A stretch of DNA of 36,004 nucleotides from contig NZ_JACOII010000066.1 of assembly GCF_016306625.1 (NCBI RefSeq), forward strand, positions 1 through 36,004, written 5' to 3'. Position 1 is the stretch's first letter, and each line of letters opens with the position of its first letter. This stretch comes from Xenorhabdus lircayensis. Its GTDB lineage: Bacteria; Pseudomonadota; Gammaproteobacteria; Enterobacterales; Enterobacteriaceae. Shown here one piece after another: positions 17,440 to 26,917 of this stretch. Under the pieces are notes generated by a model. That model did not search any database, was not told where the DNA came from, and saw only the letters and a list, made by a program, of their open reading frames with translations. The translations under genes and the position numbers were made by a program.

Positions 17440-17889
17440 TTATCGATCTTGTGTGAAAGTCATTTTTACCCGATGAGAACGTTTAATATAAGGAACGAAA
17501 ACTGCGGCGGCCAGTAATGGCCATAATAGGGAGCGTATCGCCATCTCATCAGTAATGGGAGAAAAGGCGAAGGTTTTTATGGCGATTAGAACAGAAACTA
17601 TGAGCCAAATAATAAAAATACGTGGAAAGCGTTTTGATCGAATAAAAAGTAACTTCAATACCCAAGCAGTAAAACACCACATTATTGCCGTGGTTAATAT
17701 CGAGATATACCACATAGTGGTAAATCTACCATCGATTTGGTGAATGGCCTCATTTTTATGGATAAACATCATGGTATATAACAGCAGCACCAAACTGGCG
17801 GCGATTAATGTCATGACCAGATAGGCGGCAGGCGCTAATAACCAGCCATTAATGCGATAATAATCATTGGATTGATACATAAAAAGCAT
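17440..17889 (-). CDS. ydgK: DUF2569 membrane protein (YdgK)
   Basis: Protein of 149 residues with four hydrophobic segments (about 15-40, 58-82, 92-112 and 118-135) and the NGWLLAPAAYLV start typical of DUF2569. Function is unknown in the family. In E. coli ydgK lies directly upstream of rsxA, and the same order is kept here. The start is uncertain: ATG 17889 has GGAG three bases away, and ATG 17880 has it 12 bases away. The stop is about 120 bases from rsxA, so it may have its own transcript or be the start of the rsx transcript. Confidence 0.88.
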   Translation of the reverse strand: MLFMYQSNDYYRINGWLLAPAAYLVMTLIAASLVLLLYTMMFIHKNEAIHQIDGRFTTMWYISILTTAIMWCFTAWVLKLLFIRSKRFPRIFIIWLIVSVLIAIKTFAFSPITDEMAIRSLLWPLLAAAVFVPYIKRSHRVKMTFTQDR

Positions 17890-18042
17890 TCACTCCATTG
17901 AGCGTTTTGATATAGGAAAAAGATAGTAACACAGGAAACAGGATTATTTGCTAACGTGTGATAGGTGGTGATATTTTCTGATCCCTGTGACTAATTCATA
18001 GTACTTAATTCATCGTATTACGATCATTTTTTAGAGGCAGTT

Positions 18043-19083
18043 ATGAATGATTTTTTGAAAGTTGGTTTGGTGGGCTATGGTTATGCAAGTAAAACGTTTC
18101 ATGCGCCATTGATTGCAGGGACATCCAATGTTGAATTGGTCGCAATTTCCAGCAGTGATGCAGAAAAAGTCAAGAAAGATTGGCCAACGGTGTCAGTTGC
18201 TTCCTCACCGGAAGCTCTATTTAGTGATCCTGACATTGACCTGATTGTGATCCCAACACCCAATGATACGCATTACCCACTGGCACAAAAGGCGTTGGCG
18301 GCGGGTAAGCATGTTGTCGTTGATAAGCCTTTTACGATTACCGTGGAGCAAGCAGAGTCACTGAAGAAACAAGCGGAAGAAGCTAATTTGTTGCTGTCTG
18401 TATTCCATAATCGTCGCTGGGATTCCGGTTTTTTAACAGTGAAATCCCTCATTAAAGAAAATAAATTGGGAGAATTAAAATATTATGAATCCCACTTTGA
18501 TCGTTACCGTCCCGCTGTTCGTCAACGCTGGCGCGAAGCTGTCGGTGCGGGGAGTGGCATTTGGTACGATTTAGCACCACATTTACTGGATCAAGCCGTT
18601 CAACTCTTTGGGAAGCCACAAGCTATCACGACAGATCTAGGCATGGTACGACCGAATGCAGAGACGGCGGATTATTTTCATGCGCAGCTCAATTATCCTG
18701 ATTTGAAAGTTGTGCTACATGCAACAATGCTCGCGGCGTCAGAATCTCCTATTTATACATTGCATGGTATGGCGGGCAGTTACATGAAGTATGGACTGGA
18801 TCCGCAGGAAGAACGTTTGAAGGCTGGAGAAAGACCACCACGGGCAGATTGGGGATATGATGCTCGCGATGGTGCTGTGACGTTGTCACAAGGTGATGAC
18901 TTAATCACGAAAGTGATTCCAACCATACCGGGTAATTATGGGGCTTATTATGCCGCTATTCGTGATGCTATTTTGTTTGGGAAACCTAACCCAGTGACTG
19001 CCCGCGAAGCTATCTTGATCATGAAACTGATTGAAGCGGGCGAAAAATCGGCAAAAGAACAACGCACTATCCTGATTGATTGA
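18043..19083 (+). CDS. ydgJ: Gfo/Idh/MocA-family oxidoreductase (YdgJ)
   Basis: NAD(P)-dependent oxidoreductase of 346 residues. The N-terminal Rossmann fold shows the nucleotide loop GLVGYGYASKTFHAPL (residues 8-23), and VVDKPFT near residue 94 has the EKP-like catalytic lysine. The C-terminal part contains FHNRRWDSGFLT and GSGIWYDLAPHLLDQA. The substrate of YdgJ is not known; sugars or cyclitols are typical for the family. The start is supported by AGAGG nine bases before the ATG. It is transcribed away from ydgK, with a 153-base shared upstream region, and is followed by a transporter gene in the same direction, so the two may act together. Confidence 0.95.
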   Translation: MNDFLKVGLVGYGYASKTFHAPLIAGTSNVELVAISSSDAEKVKKDWPTVSVASSPEALFSDPDIDLIVIPTPNDTHYPLAQKALAAGKHVVVDKPFTITVEQAESLKKQAEEANLLLSVFHNRRWDSGFLTVKSLIKENKLGELKYYESHFDRYRPAVRQRWREAVGAGSGIWYDLAPHLLDQAVQLFGKPQAITTDLGMVRPNAETADYFHAQLNYPDLKVVLHATMLAASESPIYTLHGMAGSYMKYGLDPQEERLKAGERPPRADWGYDARDGAVTLSQGDDLITKVIPTIPGNYGAYYAAIRDAILFGKPNPVTAREAILIMKLIEAGEKSAKEQRTILID

Positions 19084-19120
19084 CCACGCTGGAGTGGGTA
19101 AAGCGAGGGGAGCTATATTG

Positions 19121-20101
19121 ATGAACTTGTTGCAGAAATTAAGAATTGATCCTTTTTTGGTGATACTGATTATGGTGGTTATCATCGCATCGTTTTTCCC
19201 CTGTGAGGGTGAAGCAAAAAAATGGTTTCAGTACTTAACAACGGCTGCTATTGCACTGTTATTTTTTATGCATGGGGCTAAGTTATCCCGCAATGCCATT
19301 CTGGCAGGTATAGGGCACTGGCGGTTGCATTTGGTGATTTTCATTAGCACTTTTGTTTTATTCCCGATACTGGGCATGGGACTGTATTTCATTGTGCCGG
19401 AATGGATGTCACCGACGGTTTATATGGGGTTTCTTTATCTTTGTGCTTTACCTGCCACCGTGCAGTCTGCTATCGCCTTTACTTCTGTTGCTGGAGGAAA
19501 TGTGGCTGCGGCGATATGCAGCGCTTCCGCTTCGAGTTTGTTAGGCGTGTTTCTTTCTCCATTATTGGTCGGTTTTTTGATTCAATCCCATGAAGGGGGA
19601 GCTCATACCGATATGTGGAAAGCGATAAAAGATATTATCTTGCAACTGATGGTACCTTTTATTGCTGGGCATTTATTGCGTCCCCTGATTGCCAGTTGGG
19701 TGGAAAAACGTAAAAAACTGGTCAACATGACAGATCGTTCCTCTATTCTGCTGGTGGTCTATGTTGCATTCAGTGAGGCGGTGGTGGAAGGCATTTGGCA
19801 TAAAATTGATGCTTATTCGCTTCTGATGATCGGTATCGTGTGCTGTATCTTATTGGCTATAGTGTTAGTGATTAATGTATACAGCTCGCGTTTGCTTGGG
19901 TTTGGTAAGGAAGATGAAATAACTATTGTATTTTGTGGTTCGAAGAAGAGCCTAGCGAATGGTGTACCGATGGCTAATGTATTGTTCCCTGCGTCAATGG
20001 TGGGAGTAATGCTATTGCCGTTGATGATTTTCCACCAAATCCAACTCATGGTCTGTGCTGTGCTTGCCCAGCGTTATGCACAGCGTTTAAAAAGGGAATA
20101 A
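19121..20101 (+). CDS. yfeH: Bile acid:sodium symporter family transporter (YfeH-like)
   Basis: Membrane protein of 326 residues with about nine to ten hydrophobic segments. It matches YfeH closely in the motifs LTTAAIALLFFMHGAKLSR, LPATVQSAIAFTSVAGGNVA and CGSKKSLANGVPMANVLFP, the last being the conserved crossover region of the bile acid/SBF transporter fold. The real substrate is unknown. The frame is open to 19076, but that overlaps ydgJ. ATG 19121 has AGGGGAG at 19106-19112 and gives the family start. In E. coli yfeH lies elsewhere, so its position between ydgJ and add here is a local difference. Confidence 0.93.
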   Translation: MNLLQKLRIDPFLVILIMVVIIASFFPCEGEAKKWFQYLTTAAIALLFFMHGAKLSRNAILAGIGHWRLHLVIFISTFVLFPILGMGLYFIVPEWMSPTVYMGFLYLCALPATVQSAIAFTSVAGGNVAAAICSASASSLLGVFLSPLLVGFLIQSHEGGAHTDMWKAIKDIILQLMVPFIAGHLLRPLIASWVEKRKKLVNMTDRSSILLVVYVAFSEAVVEGIWHKIDAYSLLMIGIVCCILLAIVLVINVYSSRLLGFGKEDEITIVFCGSKKSLANGVPMANVLFPASMVGVMLLPLMIFHQIQLMVCAVLAQRYAQRLKRE

Positions 20102-20134
20102 CCCAGCAGTGGAGAAAGCAGCTCTCACTGAATT

Positions 20135-20156
20135 AAGGCAGATTAATTTCTGCCTT
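20135..20156. terminator. Hairpin between convergent yfeH and add
   Basis: An 8-bp perfect stem (AAGGCAGA/TCTGCCTT) with a six-base TTAATT loop lies in the 92-base gap between two converging genes. The T tracts on both sides are short (TTAG, TTAATT), so it is likely a modest bidirectional terminator. Confidence 0.6.
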
Positions 20157-20193
20157 TAGAATTAAATAGGTTTGGAATAAATGGCCGTGCTTC

Positions 20194-21195
20194 TTAACGA
20201 TTTGCTACTTTGTCTTTCAGAGCCTGTTTTTCCGCTTCGCTGAGGAAGGCGGTTGCCAATCCATTAATCTGCGCCTGCAGAATCTGTTCTGGTGAAAGCC
20301 CTGCTGTCGGCGCAGCAATATTGTACTCATGACGAATTTCAATTCCTTCTACTGCCGGATCATCGGTATTGATTGATGCTAAAATGCCATGCTCAAGGAA
20401 TTGTTTCAGCGGATGAGCTTGCAAGGAGCTGACCGTGCTGGTTTGCAGGTTTGACGTTAGACAGGATTCAATGCCAATACTGTGTTCAGCTAAATAATCC
20501 ATCAGGGCTGGGTCAGTGATAGCCTTAACACCGTGCCCAATCCGAGTCGCCCCCAATTCACGCATGGCATGCCAAATGCTTTCTGCACCCGCGGCTTCAC
20601 CCGCATGTACGCTAATGTTCCAGCCTGCATCACGCGCTTGGACAAAATGCGGTTCAAAGATATTGCCGGGAAAACCCAGTTCATCACCTGCCAAATCTAA
20701 TGCGGTAATATGTTGTTTATGGGCAAGAAGGCCCGCCAGTTCCTGAGTGCAAGCTTTTTTACCAAACGTTCTGCTCAGTATACCAATCAAACGGATCTGA
20801 ATATCATGTTGTTGGCTTGCTGAGTGGATACCATCGATGACTGCTTCAACGACACCTTCAACCGGGAGTTGGTGTTTCATGGCCATGTAGTAAGGAGAGA
20901 AACGCAGTTCAGCATAATCAAGACCCGCATTGACGGCATCTTCAACGTTTTCAATGGCAACTCTGCGGCAGGCATCTAAATCGGCCAGAACAGTAACTCC
21001 CCAGTCTAATTTCTGGAGAAAGCTGACTAAGTTGGGTTCGTTTTCAATTATCTGGACATGGGGGCGCAATGCTTCCAGCTCATAAGCAGGGAGTGGGATA
21101 TTATGTTGACGTGCGAGAGCCAAAATGGTTTCAGGACGAATATTACCGTCAAGATGACGATGTAAATCGGTCAATGGAAGCCGTGTATCAATCAT
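20194..21195 (-). CDS. add: Adenosine deaminase
   Basis: Converts adenosine and deoxyadenosine to inosine and deoxyinosine in purine salvage; cytoplasmic zinc enzyme of 333 residues, standard length. Metal and catalytic motifs are intact: DLHRHLDGN (His12, His14), SVHAGEAAG (metal His and catalytic Glu), IESCLTSN, and [10 protein letters not shown] with the active-site Asp pair. AGGA lies six bases before the ATG. The upstream side shows a hairpin with a T run on the coding strand 33 bases before the start, listed with its overlapping promoter. Confidence 0.98.
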   Translation of the reverse strand: MIDTRLPLTDLHRHLDGNIRPETILALARQHNIPLPAYELEALRPHVQIIENEPNLVSFLQKLDWGVTVLADLDACRRVAIENVEDAVNAGLDYAELRFSPYYMAMKHQLPVEGVVEAVIDGIHSASQQHDIQIRLIGILSRTFGKKACTQELAGLLAHKQHITALDLAGDELGFPGNIFEPHFVQARDAGWNISVHAGEAAGAESIWHAMRELGATRIGHGVKAITDPALMDYLAEHSIGIESCLTSNLQTSTVSSLQAHPLKQFLEHGILASINTDDPAVEGIEIRHEYNIAAPTAGLSPEQILQAQINGLATAFLSEAEKQALKDKVANR

Positions 21196-21214
21196 TTTTT
21201 ATCCTTATTATTAA

Positions 21215-21242
21215 ATTTTAGATATACAAAAAAGCCAGTCAA
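21215..21242 (-). promoter_or_regulatory. Candidate sigma-70 promoter of add
   Basis: On the minus strand, TTGACT at 21242-21237 is five of six matches to the -35 consensus and TAAAAT at 21220-21215 is five of six to the -10 consensus, with a 16-base spacer. Transcription would begin near 21208, giving a leader of about 12-15 bases that still holds the AGGA ribosome site. The -35 box lies inside the 3' arm of the terminator hairpin listed separately. Confidence 0.6.
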
Positions 21243-21255
21243 CGCGTTGACTGGC
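21228..21255 (-). terminator. Rho-independent terminator between ydgA and add
   Basis: A perfect 22-base palindrome (21234-21255, GCCAGTCAACG and its complement) is followed on the minus strand by six T residues (21233-21228). It should stop transcripts coming from ydgA. Because it is only 33 bases before the add start it could also act as an attenuator. Confidence 0.85.
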
Positions 21256-21323
21256 AAGAAATGAAAGCACTATATTTTAGCGATGCAGGTTTTTTCAACC
21301 TTAAGCATGTACTTTCTTGTGGG

Positions 21324-21342
21324 AGAACCCGATTCGGGTTCT
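21324..21342. other. Stem-loop downstream of ydgA
   Basis: An 8-bp stem (AGAACCCG/CGGGTTCT) with a three-base loop, without a T run on either strand. It lies between the ydgA stop and the terminator at 21228-21255 and may protect the 3' end of the ydgA transcript (inference). Confidence 0.5.
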
Positions 21343-21364
21343 AGTTATTCGTTATGGTGACTGT

Positions 21365-21410
21365 TATTCACTTATTCCGCGATTCACTTATTCCGCGATT
21401 CACTTATTCA
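21365..21410. repeat. 16-bp tandem repeat across the ydgA stop codon
   Basis: The unit GATTCACTTATTCCGC occurs once exactly at 21381-21396, once with one change at 21365-21380, and as a 14-base partial copy at 21397-21410. The third copy contains the ydgA stop codon (21404-21406), so on the minus strand each unit carries an in-phase-looking TAA after GAA. Confidence 0.9.
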
Positions 21411-22939
21411 ACTACAGGAAGTTTAGTCTCCTCATCATGCTGATTTCGCTCACCATCTGTATCATCATAGGGTCCGATAAAGCCATTATCAAGCAAGAAT
21501 TGATGTAAGTTGGATTCTTTGTTGTTCAATTTTACTTTGTCATTGGCGTAGTGGAGATTAAGGCCAATAACGCCGTTTTCATCGGTGAGGATCTTGGATT
21601 CAATCCCTTTTTGAGCAATCATCTGAACTTTTTGTTCTGCTTCAGTTTCTGCGGCAGCTTTATCCTTGCCATCTAAAACTTCTGCTTGTGTGATAGACTC
21701 TATCAGCATGGCTTTAGGTACGTTAACACGCAATGACAACTCTTGAATCTGGGTACGGATCATCTCTTCCGGCCCCATGAAGATCAAAGTTTCTTTCTGT
21801 TCTGGAATGTTCTGCAAGGAAAGTTTGAAGTCTATCGAACTTTCACCTTTGCTATTTTTCCAACTAAAAGGAGCAAGGCTGAATTGTGGATTTTTGTTCA
21901 GGAGTAAATGCAGGTTATTGATAATGGCGTGGGACGTCATATCGGAAGATAATTTATCTGTCGCCAATGCTTCTGCTGCTGCATCATTATAGGCTTGAGT
22001 AAACTTGCGAACAGACTGACCATCTAATTTTTCCATGCCCAGCATTAATTGACCTGAGCCAAGCTCCATGTCTTTAATTTTTATGCCATCAACGCTGTAA
22101 CCGACTTTAATGTTTAGGTTTTCTGTATCTTCTCCCAAATTGGACGTTATTTTTAATCCTTTGAGAGAAACATTAGGTTCATTGGGTTCCATAACCCCAT
22201 GCATGGTGATTTCATTAATGCTGTAGCTTTGATCACCAATATAGATATCGAAATTACCCTTTTTATTATTACCAGTAAAATCAATGCCTTTTAGAATAAT
22301 GGATTCATTTTTTGTAGGGTCACTGAAAGACAGCTCATCACTTTTGGCCGTGAATGAGAATGCACTTAGATCACGGTTGGTATCAGCCATGATTTTTGCC
22401 CCTGAGAATGACAGAACTCGTTTATCTCCATTTTCCTTGGTTTCTGTGTGATTAATGGGGATCAAATCAATGCTGGAAGAGAGGTCGCCGTTATAACTGA
22501 TCTTGGCATCTAAGCTAAATAGCGATTTTCCCTGAGTGATGTTAAACAGTTCTTTCAGTGCATCGCTTTGTTCGAGTTCTGAATGGATAGAAGCCATTTT
22601 TGGCGTCAGGCTAAATGTTTTCAAACCAGTAATGGGGAATGGCCCATGATCGATGGTGGATTTGAAAATGATCTCTTCATTTGGCTGAATACCCGCATTT
22701 TTCACACCACCTTTGATGTTTAGGATTAAACGGACATCAGAACTGAAAATACCGCGTTTGAAATCTTTTGCTTGCCATTCGATGCCACTTTCAGGAAATG
22801 CTTTTGTAAGCTCAGTGTTCGCTTTGTTTATGAATTGATCCAGACGACCTTCAATTTGCTTGCCTGTGTACCATGAAGCACCTGTCCATACAACACCTAA
22901 AGCAGCAACAACGCTTACAGCGACTAACGATTTTTTCAT
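21404..22939 (-). CDS. ydgA: DUF945 family protein (YdgA)
   Basis: Protein of 511 residues (E. coli YdgA has about 500). An N-terminal membrane anchor or uncleaved signal (MKKSLVAVSVVAALGVVWTG) leads into a long periplasmic-type region. DUF945 features are visible: WYTGKQIE, STIDHGPFPI, LTPKMASIHSELE and APFSWKNSKGESSIDFKLSL. The molecular function is unknown; a role at the inner membrane is inferred. The frame is open to 22951, where an ATG abuts the Shine-Dalgarno sequence. ATG 22939 matches the family start. The 3' end carries a tandem repeat. A 9-bp inverted repeat (23007-23015 with 23066-23074) and an 8-bp stem (22958-22987) lie in the gap to manA. Confidence 0.93.
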   Translation of the reverse strand: MKKSLVAVSVVAALGVVWTGASWYTGKQIEGRLDQFINKANTELTKAFPESGIEWQAKDFKRGIFSSDVRLILNIKGGVKNAGIQPNEEIIFKSTIDHGPFPITGLKTFSLTPKMASIHSELEQSDALKELFNITQGKSLFSLDAKISYNGDLSSSIDLIPINHTETKENGDKRVLSFSGAKIMADTNRDLSAFSFTAKSDELSFSDPTKNESIILKGIDFTGNNKKGNFDIYIGDQSYSINEITMHGVMEPNEPNVSLKGLKITSNLGEDTENLNIKVGYSVDGIKIKDMELGSGQLMLGMEKLDGQSVRKFTQAYNDAAAEALATDKLSSDMTSHAIINNLHLLLNKNPQFSLAPFSWKNSKGESSIDFKLSLQNIPEQKETLIFMGPEEMIRTQIQELSLRVNVPKAMLIESITQAEVLDGKDKAAAETEAEQKVQMIAQKGIESKILTDENGVIGLNLHYANDKVKLNNKESNLHQFLLDNGFIGPYDDTDGERNQHDEETKLPVVE

Positions 22940-23110
22940 GTGGAATCTCATCCTTTTAACGCATATAACATGGCAGATGTATGCGTTCTATATTTATGTC
23001 AATAATGGTTGTTAAGTGTATAGTCTAACTAAAATAATTTTAATCAGTTTTCACTAAAAATGTGATTAACAACCGATGAAAATAGATGTAACTCTATGAA
23101 TCTAAGAAAA

Positions 23111-24283
23111 TTAATTAGATACCTTGGCTACTTTCCCGCTACCATGAACAGTCACGGCTTTTTCTATAGCAGATAAGAAGACTGATTCACCTGAGAATAA
23201 TCTCAATTGCTGCTCATCAGTGCTGATAACCACTTGACCTTCAAAACAAAATAGAACCGAAGCGGAATCATTTTCCAATGTGATTGGTTGTTCCGAGATA
23301 GTATAAACAGAAAAACGAAAATCATTGATGGGAACAGGGTAGTCCAGTGAGTCTTTTTCCTGTTTTGGCATAGTCAGCAAAGTATCGGCAAATTTTGGGA
23401 TAAAATCCAGATTAGCCATTAATTCGGGGACGTCGATATGTTTGCTGGTTAAACCGGCCCGCAGCACATTGTCGGAATTGGCCATGACTTCCAGAGCCAC
23501 TCCTTCGAGATAGGCGTGCGGGGTACGGGCATAAAGGAACATCGCCTGTCCGGGCTCCAGTTCAACCACGTTGAGCAGGAGAGGTGAAAACAGGCCATTA
23601 TCATCGGGATAGAAAGTGGTCATTTTTCTGATAGTATCCCATGGTTCTCCCTGATGGCTGTTTAGCGCTGATTTTAAGACAGCAATTGCTAAACGTTTCT
23701 GCTCTCCTCGCATGTTCAATAACTGAGAAAAGAGAAACGATAGATTCTGTTCGGTCGGCTGCTGGAGGAATGTTTGAATATCGGGGTGTGCGACAGAAAC
23801 ATAACCCAGTAATTGAGCGATCTCTGATAAAGGTCGAAAAGCATTCATGGCCTTAAATGGTGTTAGTGCATACACCAATTCAGGTTTGTGATTATCATCT
23901 TTATAGTTACGCTGTGTTGAATCCAATGGAATCCCTTGAGCATTTTCTTTGGCGAAACCTGTCTCTGCGGATACTTTATCTGGATGCACTTGAATCGAAA
24001 GTGGTTGAGCCGCGCACAATACTTTGAATAAGAAAGGCAAGCGTTGGAATTGATGGGCTACCTTTTCTCCAAGATATTTTTCTGGCTCTTTAGCGATCAG
24101 AGTATTCAAGGCTATGGTTTCACCTGTTTGAGGATCTGTCACCAGTGAACTGCATTTCGGATGGGCTCCCATCCATAGTTCTGCCATCGGCTGATTATCA
24201 GAGTTCTCAATACCATAAATATCCGTCAGGGCGGTTTTGCTTCCCCAATCATAATGTTGGATGTTGTTGGTCATTTTCAGCAT
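23111..24283 (-). CDS. manA: Mannose-6-phosphate isomerase
   Basis: Interconverts mannose-6-phosphate and fructose-6-phosphate, linking mannose use and GDP-mannose synthesis to glycolysis. It is a type I zinc enzyme of 390 residues. The conserved [31 protein letters not shown] (metal Gln and His), [10 protein letters not shown] (metal Glu) and [26 protein letters not shown] motifs are all present. The frame is open further upstream to 24334, but ATG 24283 has AGGA ten bases before it and gives the family N-terminus; an ATG three codons later (24274) is also possible. It is divergent from fumC across a 172-base gap. The class I fumarase gene that sits between manA and fumC in E. coli is absent. 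Confidence 0.97.
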   Translation of the reverse strand: MLKMTNNIQHYDWGSKTALTDIYGIENSDNQPMAELWMGAHPKCSSLVTDPQTGETIALNTLIAKEPEKYLGEKVAHQFQRLPFLFKVLCAAQPLSIQVHPDKVSAETGFAKENAQGIPLDSTQRNYKDDNHKPELVYALTPFKAMNAFRPLSEIAQLLGYVSVAHPDIQTFLQQPTEQNLSFLFSQLLNMRGEQKRLAIAVLKSALNSHQGEPWDTIRKMTTFYPDDNGLFSPLLLNVVELEPGQAMFLYARTPHAYLEGVALEVMANSDNVLRAGLTSKHIDVPELMANLDFIPKFADTLLTMPKQEKDSLDYPVPINDFRFSVYTISEQPITLENDSASVLFCFEGQVVISTDEQQLRLFSGESVFLSAIEKAVTVHGSGKVAKVSN

Positions 24284-24455
24284 GGCGAAATTTCCTATTA
24301 TAAAAAATAATTTATTTATATGGCAACAATACAATAAACAGGGTCAGGTCGCATTATCGATAATACATTTATGGCATTATGGAAGAGTGCCGACTAATTT
24401 ATCTGCAAAGTTTGTTCCGGCGTATTCAATTATTCTGTGTGCTAAGGAGATAGTA

Positions 24456-25850
24456 ATGGCAGCCACTCGCATTGAAAAAGACTCAATGGGACCTATCACA
24501 GTACCTGCTGACCAATTATGGGGAGCGCAAACTCAGCGCTCACTGGAGCATTTCCGCATTTCTCAGGAAAAAATGCCTGTTGCGTTGATTAATGCTCTTG
24601 CATTGACTAAACAAGCAGCGGCCAGCGTCAATATGGATCTGGGCCTTCTGCCTAAAGAGCGTGCTGACGCAATTATCGCTGCGGCGAAAGAGGTGTTAGA
24701 AGGCAAACACCCAACAGAATTCCCTCTTGCTATCTGGCAGACCGGTTCGGGAACTCAAAGCAACATGAACATGAATGAAGTGTTGGCGAACCGTGGTAGT
24801 GAGATCCTTGGCGGTCAAAGGGGCAATGAACGTTTGATTCACCCTAATGATGATGTCAACAAAAGTCAAAGCTCTAATGACGTTTTCCCAACTGCTATGC
24901 ATGTCGCGGCTGTTATCGCAGTGCGTGAACATCTGTTACCTGAGCTAAAAGTATTACAAAAAACTCTGGCAGATAAAGCAGAAGCGTTCAAGAATATCGT
25001 AAAAATTGGTCGGACCCACTTACAAGATGCGACTCCTCTGACTTTAGGTCAGGAAATTTCTGGCTGGGCGGCTATGCTGACGCATAATGTGAAACACATT
25101 GAAGATAGTATTCCTCATGTGTGTGAATTAGCTCTGGGCGGTACAGCGGTAGGAACTGGCCTGAATACTCATCCAGAATATGCTGTTCGTGTTGCGAAGA
25201 AAATCGCTGAGTTATCCGGTCAGCCTTTTGTGACTTCTCCAAATAAATTTGAAGCACTGGCAACTTGTGATGCACTGGTTCACTCACATGGTGCATTGAA
25301 AGGTTTGGCAGCATCGTTGATGAAAATTACCAACGACGTTCGCTGGTTGGCTTCTGGCCCTCGTTGTGGCATCGGCGAAATCTCTATTCCTGAAAATGAG
25401 CCAGGCAGCTCAATTATGCCAGGTAAAGTGAACCCAACTCAGTGTGAAGCAATGACTATGCTATGCGCTCAGGTTATGGGGAACGATGTGGCTATCAATA
25501 TTGGCGGTGCATCCGGTAACTTCGAGCTGAATGTATTCCGTCCAATGGTAATTGATAACTTCCTGCAATCGGTTCGCTTGCTGGCGGATGGTATGCGCAG
25601 CTTCAATGAACATTGTGCTATTGGTATTGAACCTAACCATGATCGCATTACTCAATTGCTGAATGAATCACTAATGTTAGTAACTGCCTTGAACACTCAT
25701 ATCGGCTACGATAAAGCGGCTGAGATTGCCAAAAAAGCCCATAAAGAAGGCCTGACTCTGAAACAGTCAGCTATGCAGTTGGGTTATTTGACAGAAGCTG
25801 AATTTGATGAGTGGGTTCGTCCAGAAGACATGGTTGGTAGCATGAAGTAA
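24456..25850 (+). CDS. fumC: Class II fumarate hydratase
   Basis: Oxygen-stable fumarase of the TCA cycle converting fumarate to malate; cytoplasmic tetramer, 464 residues. The signature [17 protein letters not shown] lies near residues 317-333 and contains the catalytic-loop Ser. [32 protein letters not shown] and [16 protein letters not shown] are the other conserved regions. The start ATG 24456 has AAGGAG seven bases upstream; the frame is open further upstream, but that part would overlap manA and lacks homology. It converges on tus, with a shared terminator between them. Confidence 0.98.
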   Translation: MAATRIEKDSMGPITVPADQLWGAQTQRSLEHFRISQEKMPVALINALALTKQAAASVNMDLGLLPKERADAIIAAAKEVLEGKHPTEFPLAIWQTGSGTQSNMNMNEVLANRGSEILGGQRGNERLIHPNDDVNKSQSSNDVFPTAMHVAAVIAVREHLLPELKVLQKTLADKAEAFKNIVKIGRTHLQDATPLTLGQEISGWAAMLTHNVKHIEDSIPHVCELALGGTAVGTGLNTHPEYAVRVAKKIAELSGQPFVTSPNKFEALATCDALVHSHGALKGLAASLMKITNDVRWLASGPRCGIGEISIPENEPGSSIMPGKVNPTQCEAMTMLCAQVMGNDVAINIGGASGNFELNVFRPMVIDNFLQSVRLLADGMRSFNEHCAIGIEPNHDRITQLLNESLMLVTALNTHIGYDKAAEIAKKAHKEGLTLKQSAMQLGYLTEAEFDEWVRPEDMVGSMK

Positions 25851-25889
25851 TGCTTGCTATTAAATGACCCCTTTACGTCATTAAAACTT

Positions 25890-25921
25890 AAAAACCGGAG
25901 TAAATGTTCTCCGGTTTTTTT
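25890..25921. terminator. Bidirectional terminator between fumC and tus
   Basis: The stem CCGGAG/CTCCGG, extended by A-T pairs (25890-25894 with 25915-25919), has an 8-base loop. It is flanked by A residues on the left and seven T residues on the right, so it can terminate both fumC (plus) and tus (minus). Confidence 0.9.
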
Positions 25922-25926
25922 ATATC

Positions 25927-26853
25927 TTAGATTTCTCTGTAGAGGTGTAGGCGAGGAATGATTAGCTCAAGCGGCTTGGCCTTAGGTTTATATCTATGTT
26001 TAATGGCATTGGCGTTATAGTTAGATAATGCGCCGATTTTCGGTTTGATTTCACTATCTTCTGTGTAGAAAACAATAACGGGAAGTGGACACGCATATTG
26101 AACTTGCTTTTGTAGTTCTGAGTACCATACGCGTGTAATGGGTTGTACTTTTACTGGCCGCTTGATTTTCAATATCACATCATTGGGTAGTTTCTTGATA
26201 TCAGTAATTTCTAATGCCACTAATGCTGCCCACTGATCACTGGAGTAGGGAGGAACCGCTCGTCCTGCATTATAGCTTTTCTCCAGCCGTTCCAGAATTT
26301 GTTGCTTGGTGACTTTATTGATGATGTTTTTATTGGCCCAGCCAAAATTGATGGAGTCAGGATTTAATAGGGGAGTGATAGTGCGATAAGCATTCAGGGT
26401 GATTAGGCCTCGCAAATGATCATGAACAAATTCAAAACGTTGCTCCTTGCTGATACCCGATTCTTTGGTAACTATATTTTCCAGCTTTGTTTTTAATTGG
26501 TTCACTTCATTGATTGCATTCATCGCTTCTTTATATTGCTGGTGGCTGACAGCAAAACACAGCGCTCCAGGAAGCCTGCTAGCCGCCTTGCTGCTGATAT
26601 TGGGGCTATTATGGTGTATGAATAATTTCTGATAGAAGTGTAGACCTAAATTGAGAGCTTCATTTCCCTGTAGCGGATTAACTGTAATTTCAGTAACTTG
26701 TTCATGTTCTTCGCCTTTTTCGATTTGAGGTAACTCAAATACCCGAGCATCAATAATTGGATAGTTCATTAACAATCCGATTAGTTCAGATAATTTTTTT
26801 TCCTGCTTCTTGAAGCAAGCTGTAAGTGTTTCTATCGAAAGGTATTTATTCAT
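25927..26853 (-). CDS. tus: DNA replication terminus site-binding protein Tus
   Basis: Monomeric Ter-binding protein that blocks replication forks from one side; 308 residues, as in E. coli (309). The strongly conserved parts are LPGALCFAVS, RFEFVHDHLRGLITLNAYRT (with the His region that locks the flipped base in the E. coli protein), FGWANKNIINKV, IKRPVKVQPITRVWY and HRYKPKAKPLELIIPRLHLY. The frame is open to a TTG at 26874; ATG 26853 follows GAGAACGATA, a weak site, and fits the family length. The consensus Ter site 49 bases upstream suggests self-repression, as in E. coli. The neighbours differ from E. coli, which has rstAB next to tus. Confidence 0.97.
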   Translation of the reverse strand: MNKYLSIETLTACFKKQEKKLSELIGLLMNYPIIDARVFELPQIEKGEEHEQVTEITVNPLQGNEALNLGLHFYQKLFIHHNSPNISSKAASRLPGALCFAVSHQQYKEAMNAINEVNQLKTKLENIVTKESGISKEQRFEFVHDHLRGLITLNAYRTITPLLNPDSINFGWANKNIINKVTKQQILERLEKSYNAGRAVPPYSSDQWAALVALEITDIKKLPNDVILKIKRPVKVQPITRVWYSELQKQVQYACPLPVIVFYTEDSEIKPKIGALSNYNANAIKHRYKPKAKPLELIIPRLHLYREI

Positions 26854-26901
26854 TATCGTTCTCGTTCTCAACAATTGCGTCTCAGCGATTTCTGTATTTT
26901 A

Positions 26902-26917
26902 TTTAGTTACAACATGC
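26902..26917 (-). promoter_or_regulatory. Ter site (replication fork arrest, tus operator)
   Basis: On the minus strand, AGCATGTTGTAACTAA is an exact match to the known 16-base Ter consensus AGNATGTTGTAAYTAA. It reads in the same direction as tus and lies just upstream of it, like TerB in E. coli. By analogy the non-permissive side faces higher coordinates: forks moving right to left in this window would be stopped and forks moving left to right would pass. Tus bound here should also limit its own transcription (family knowledge). Confidence 0.93.
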
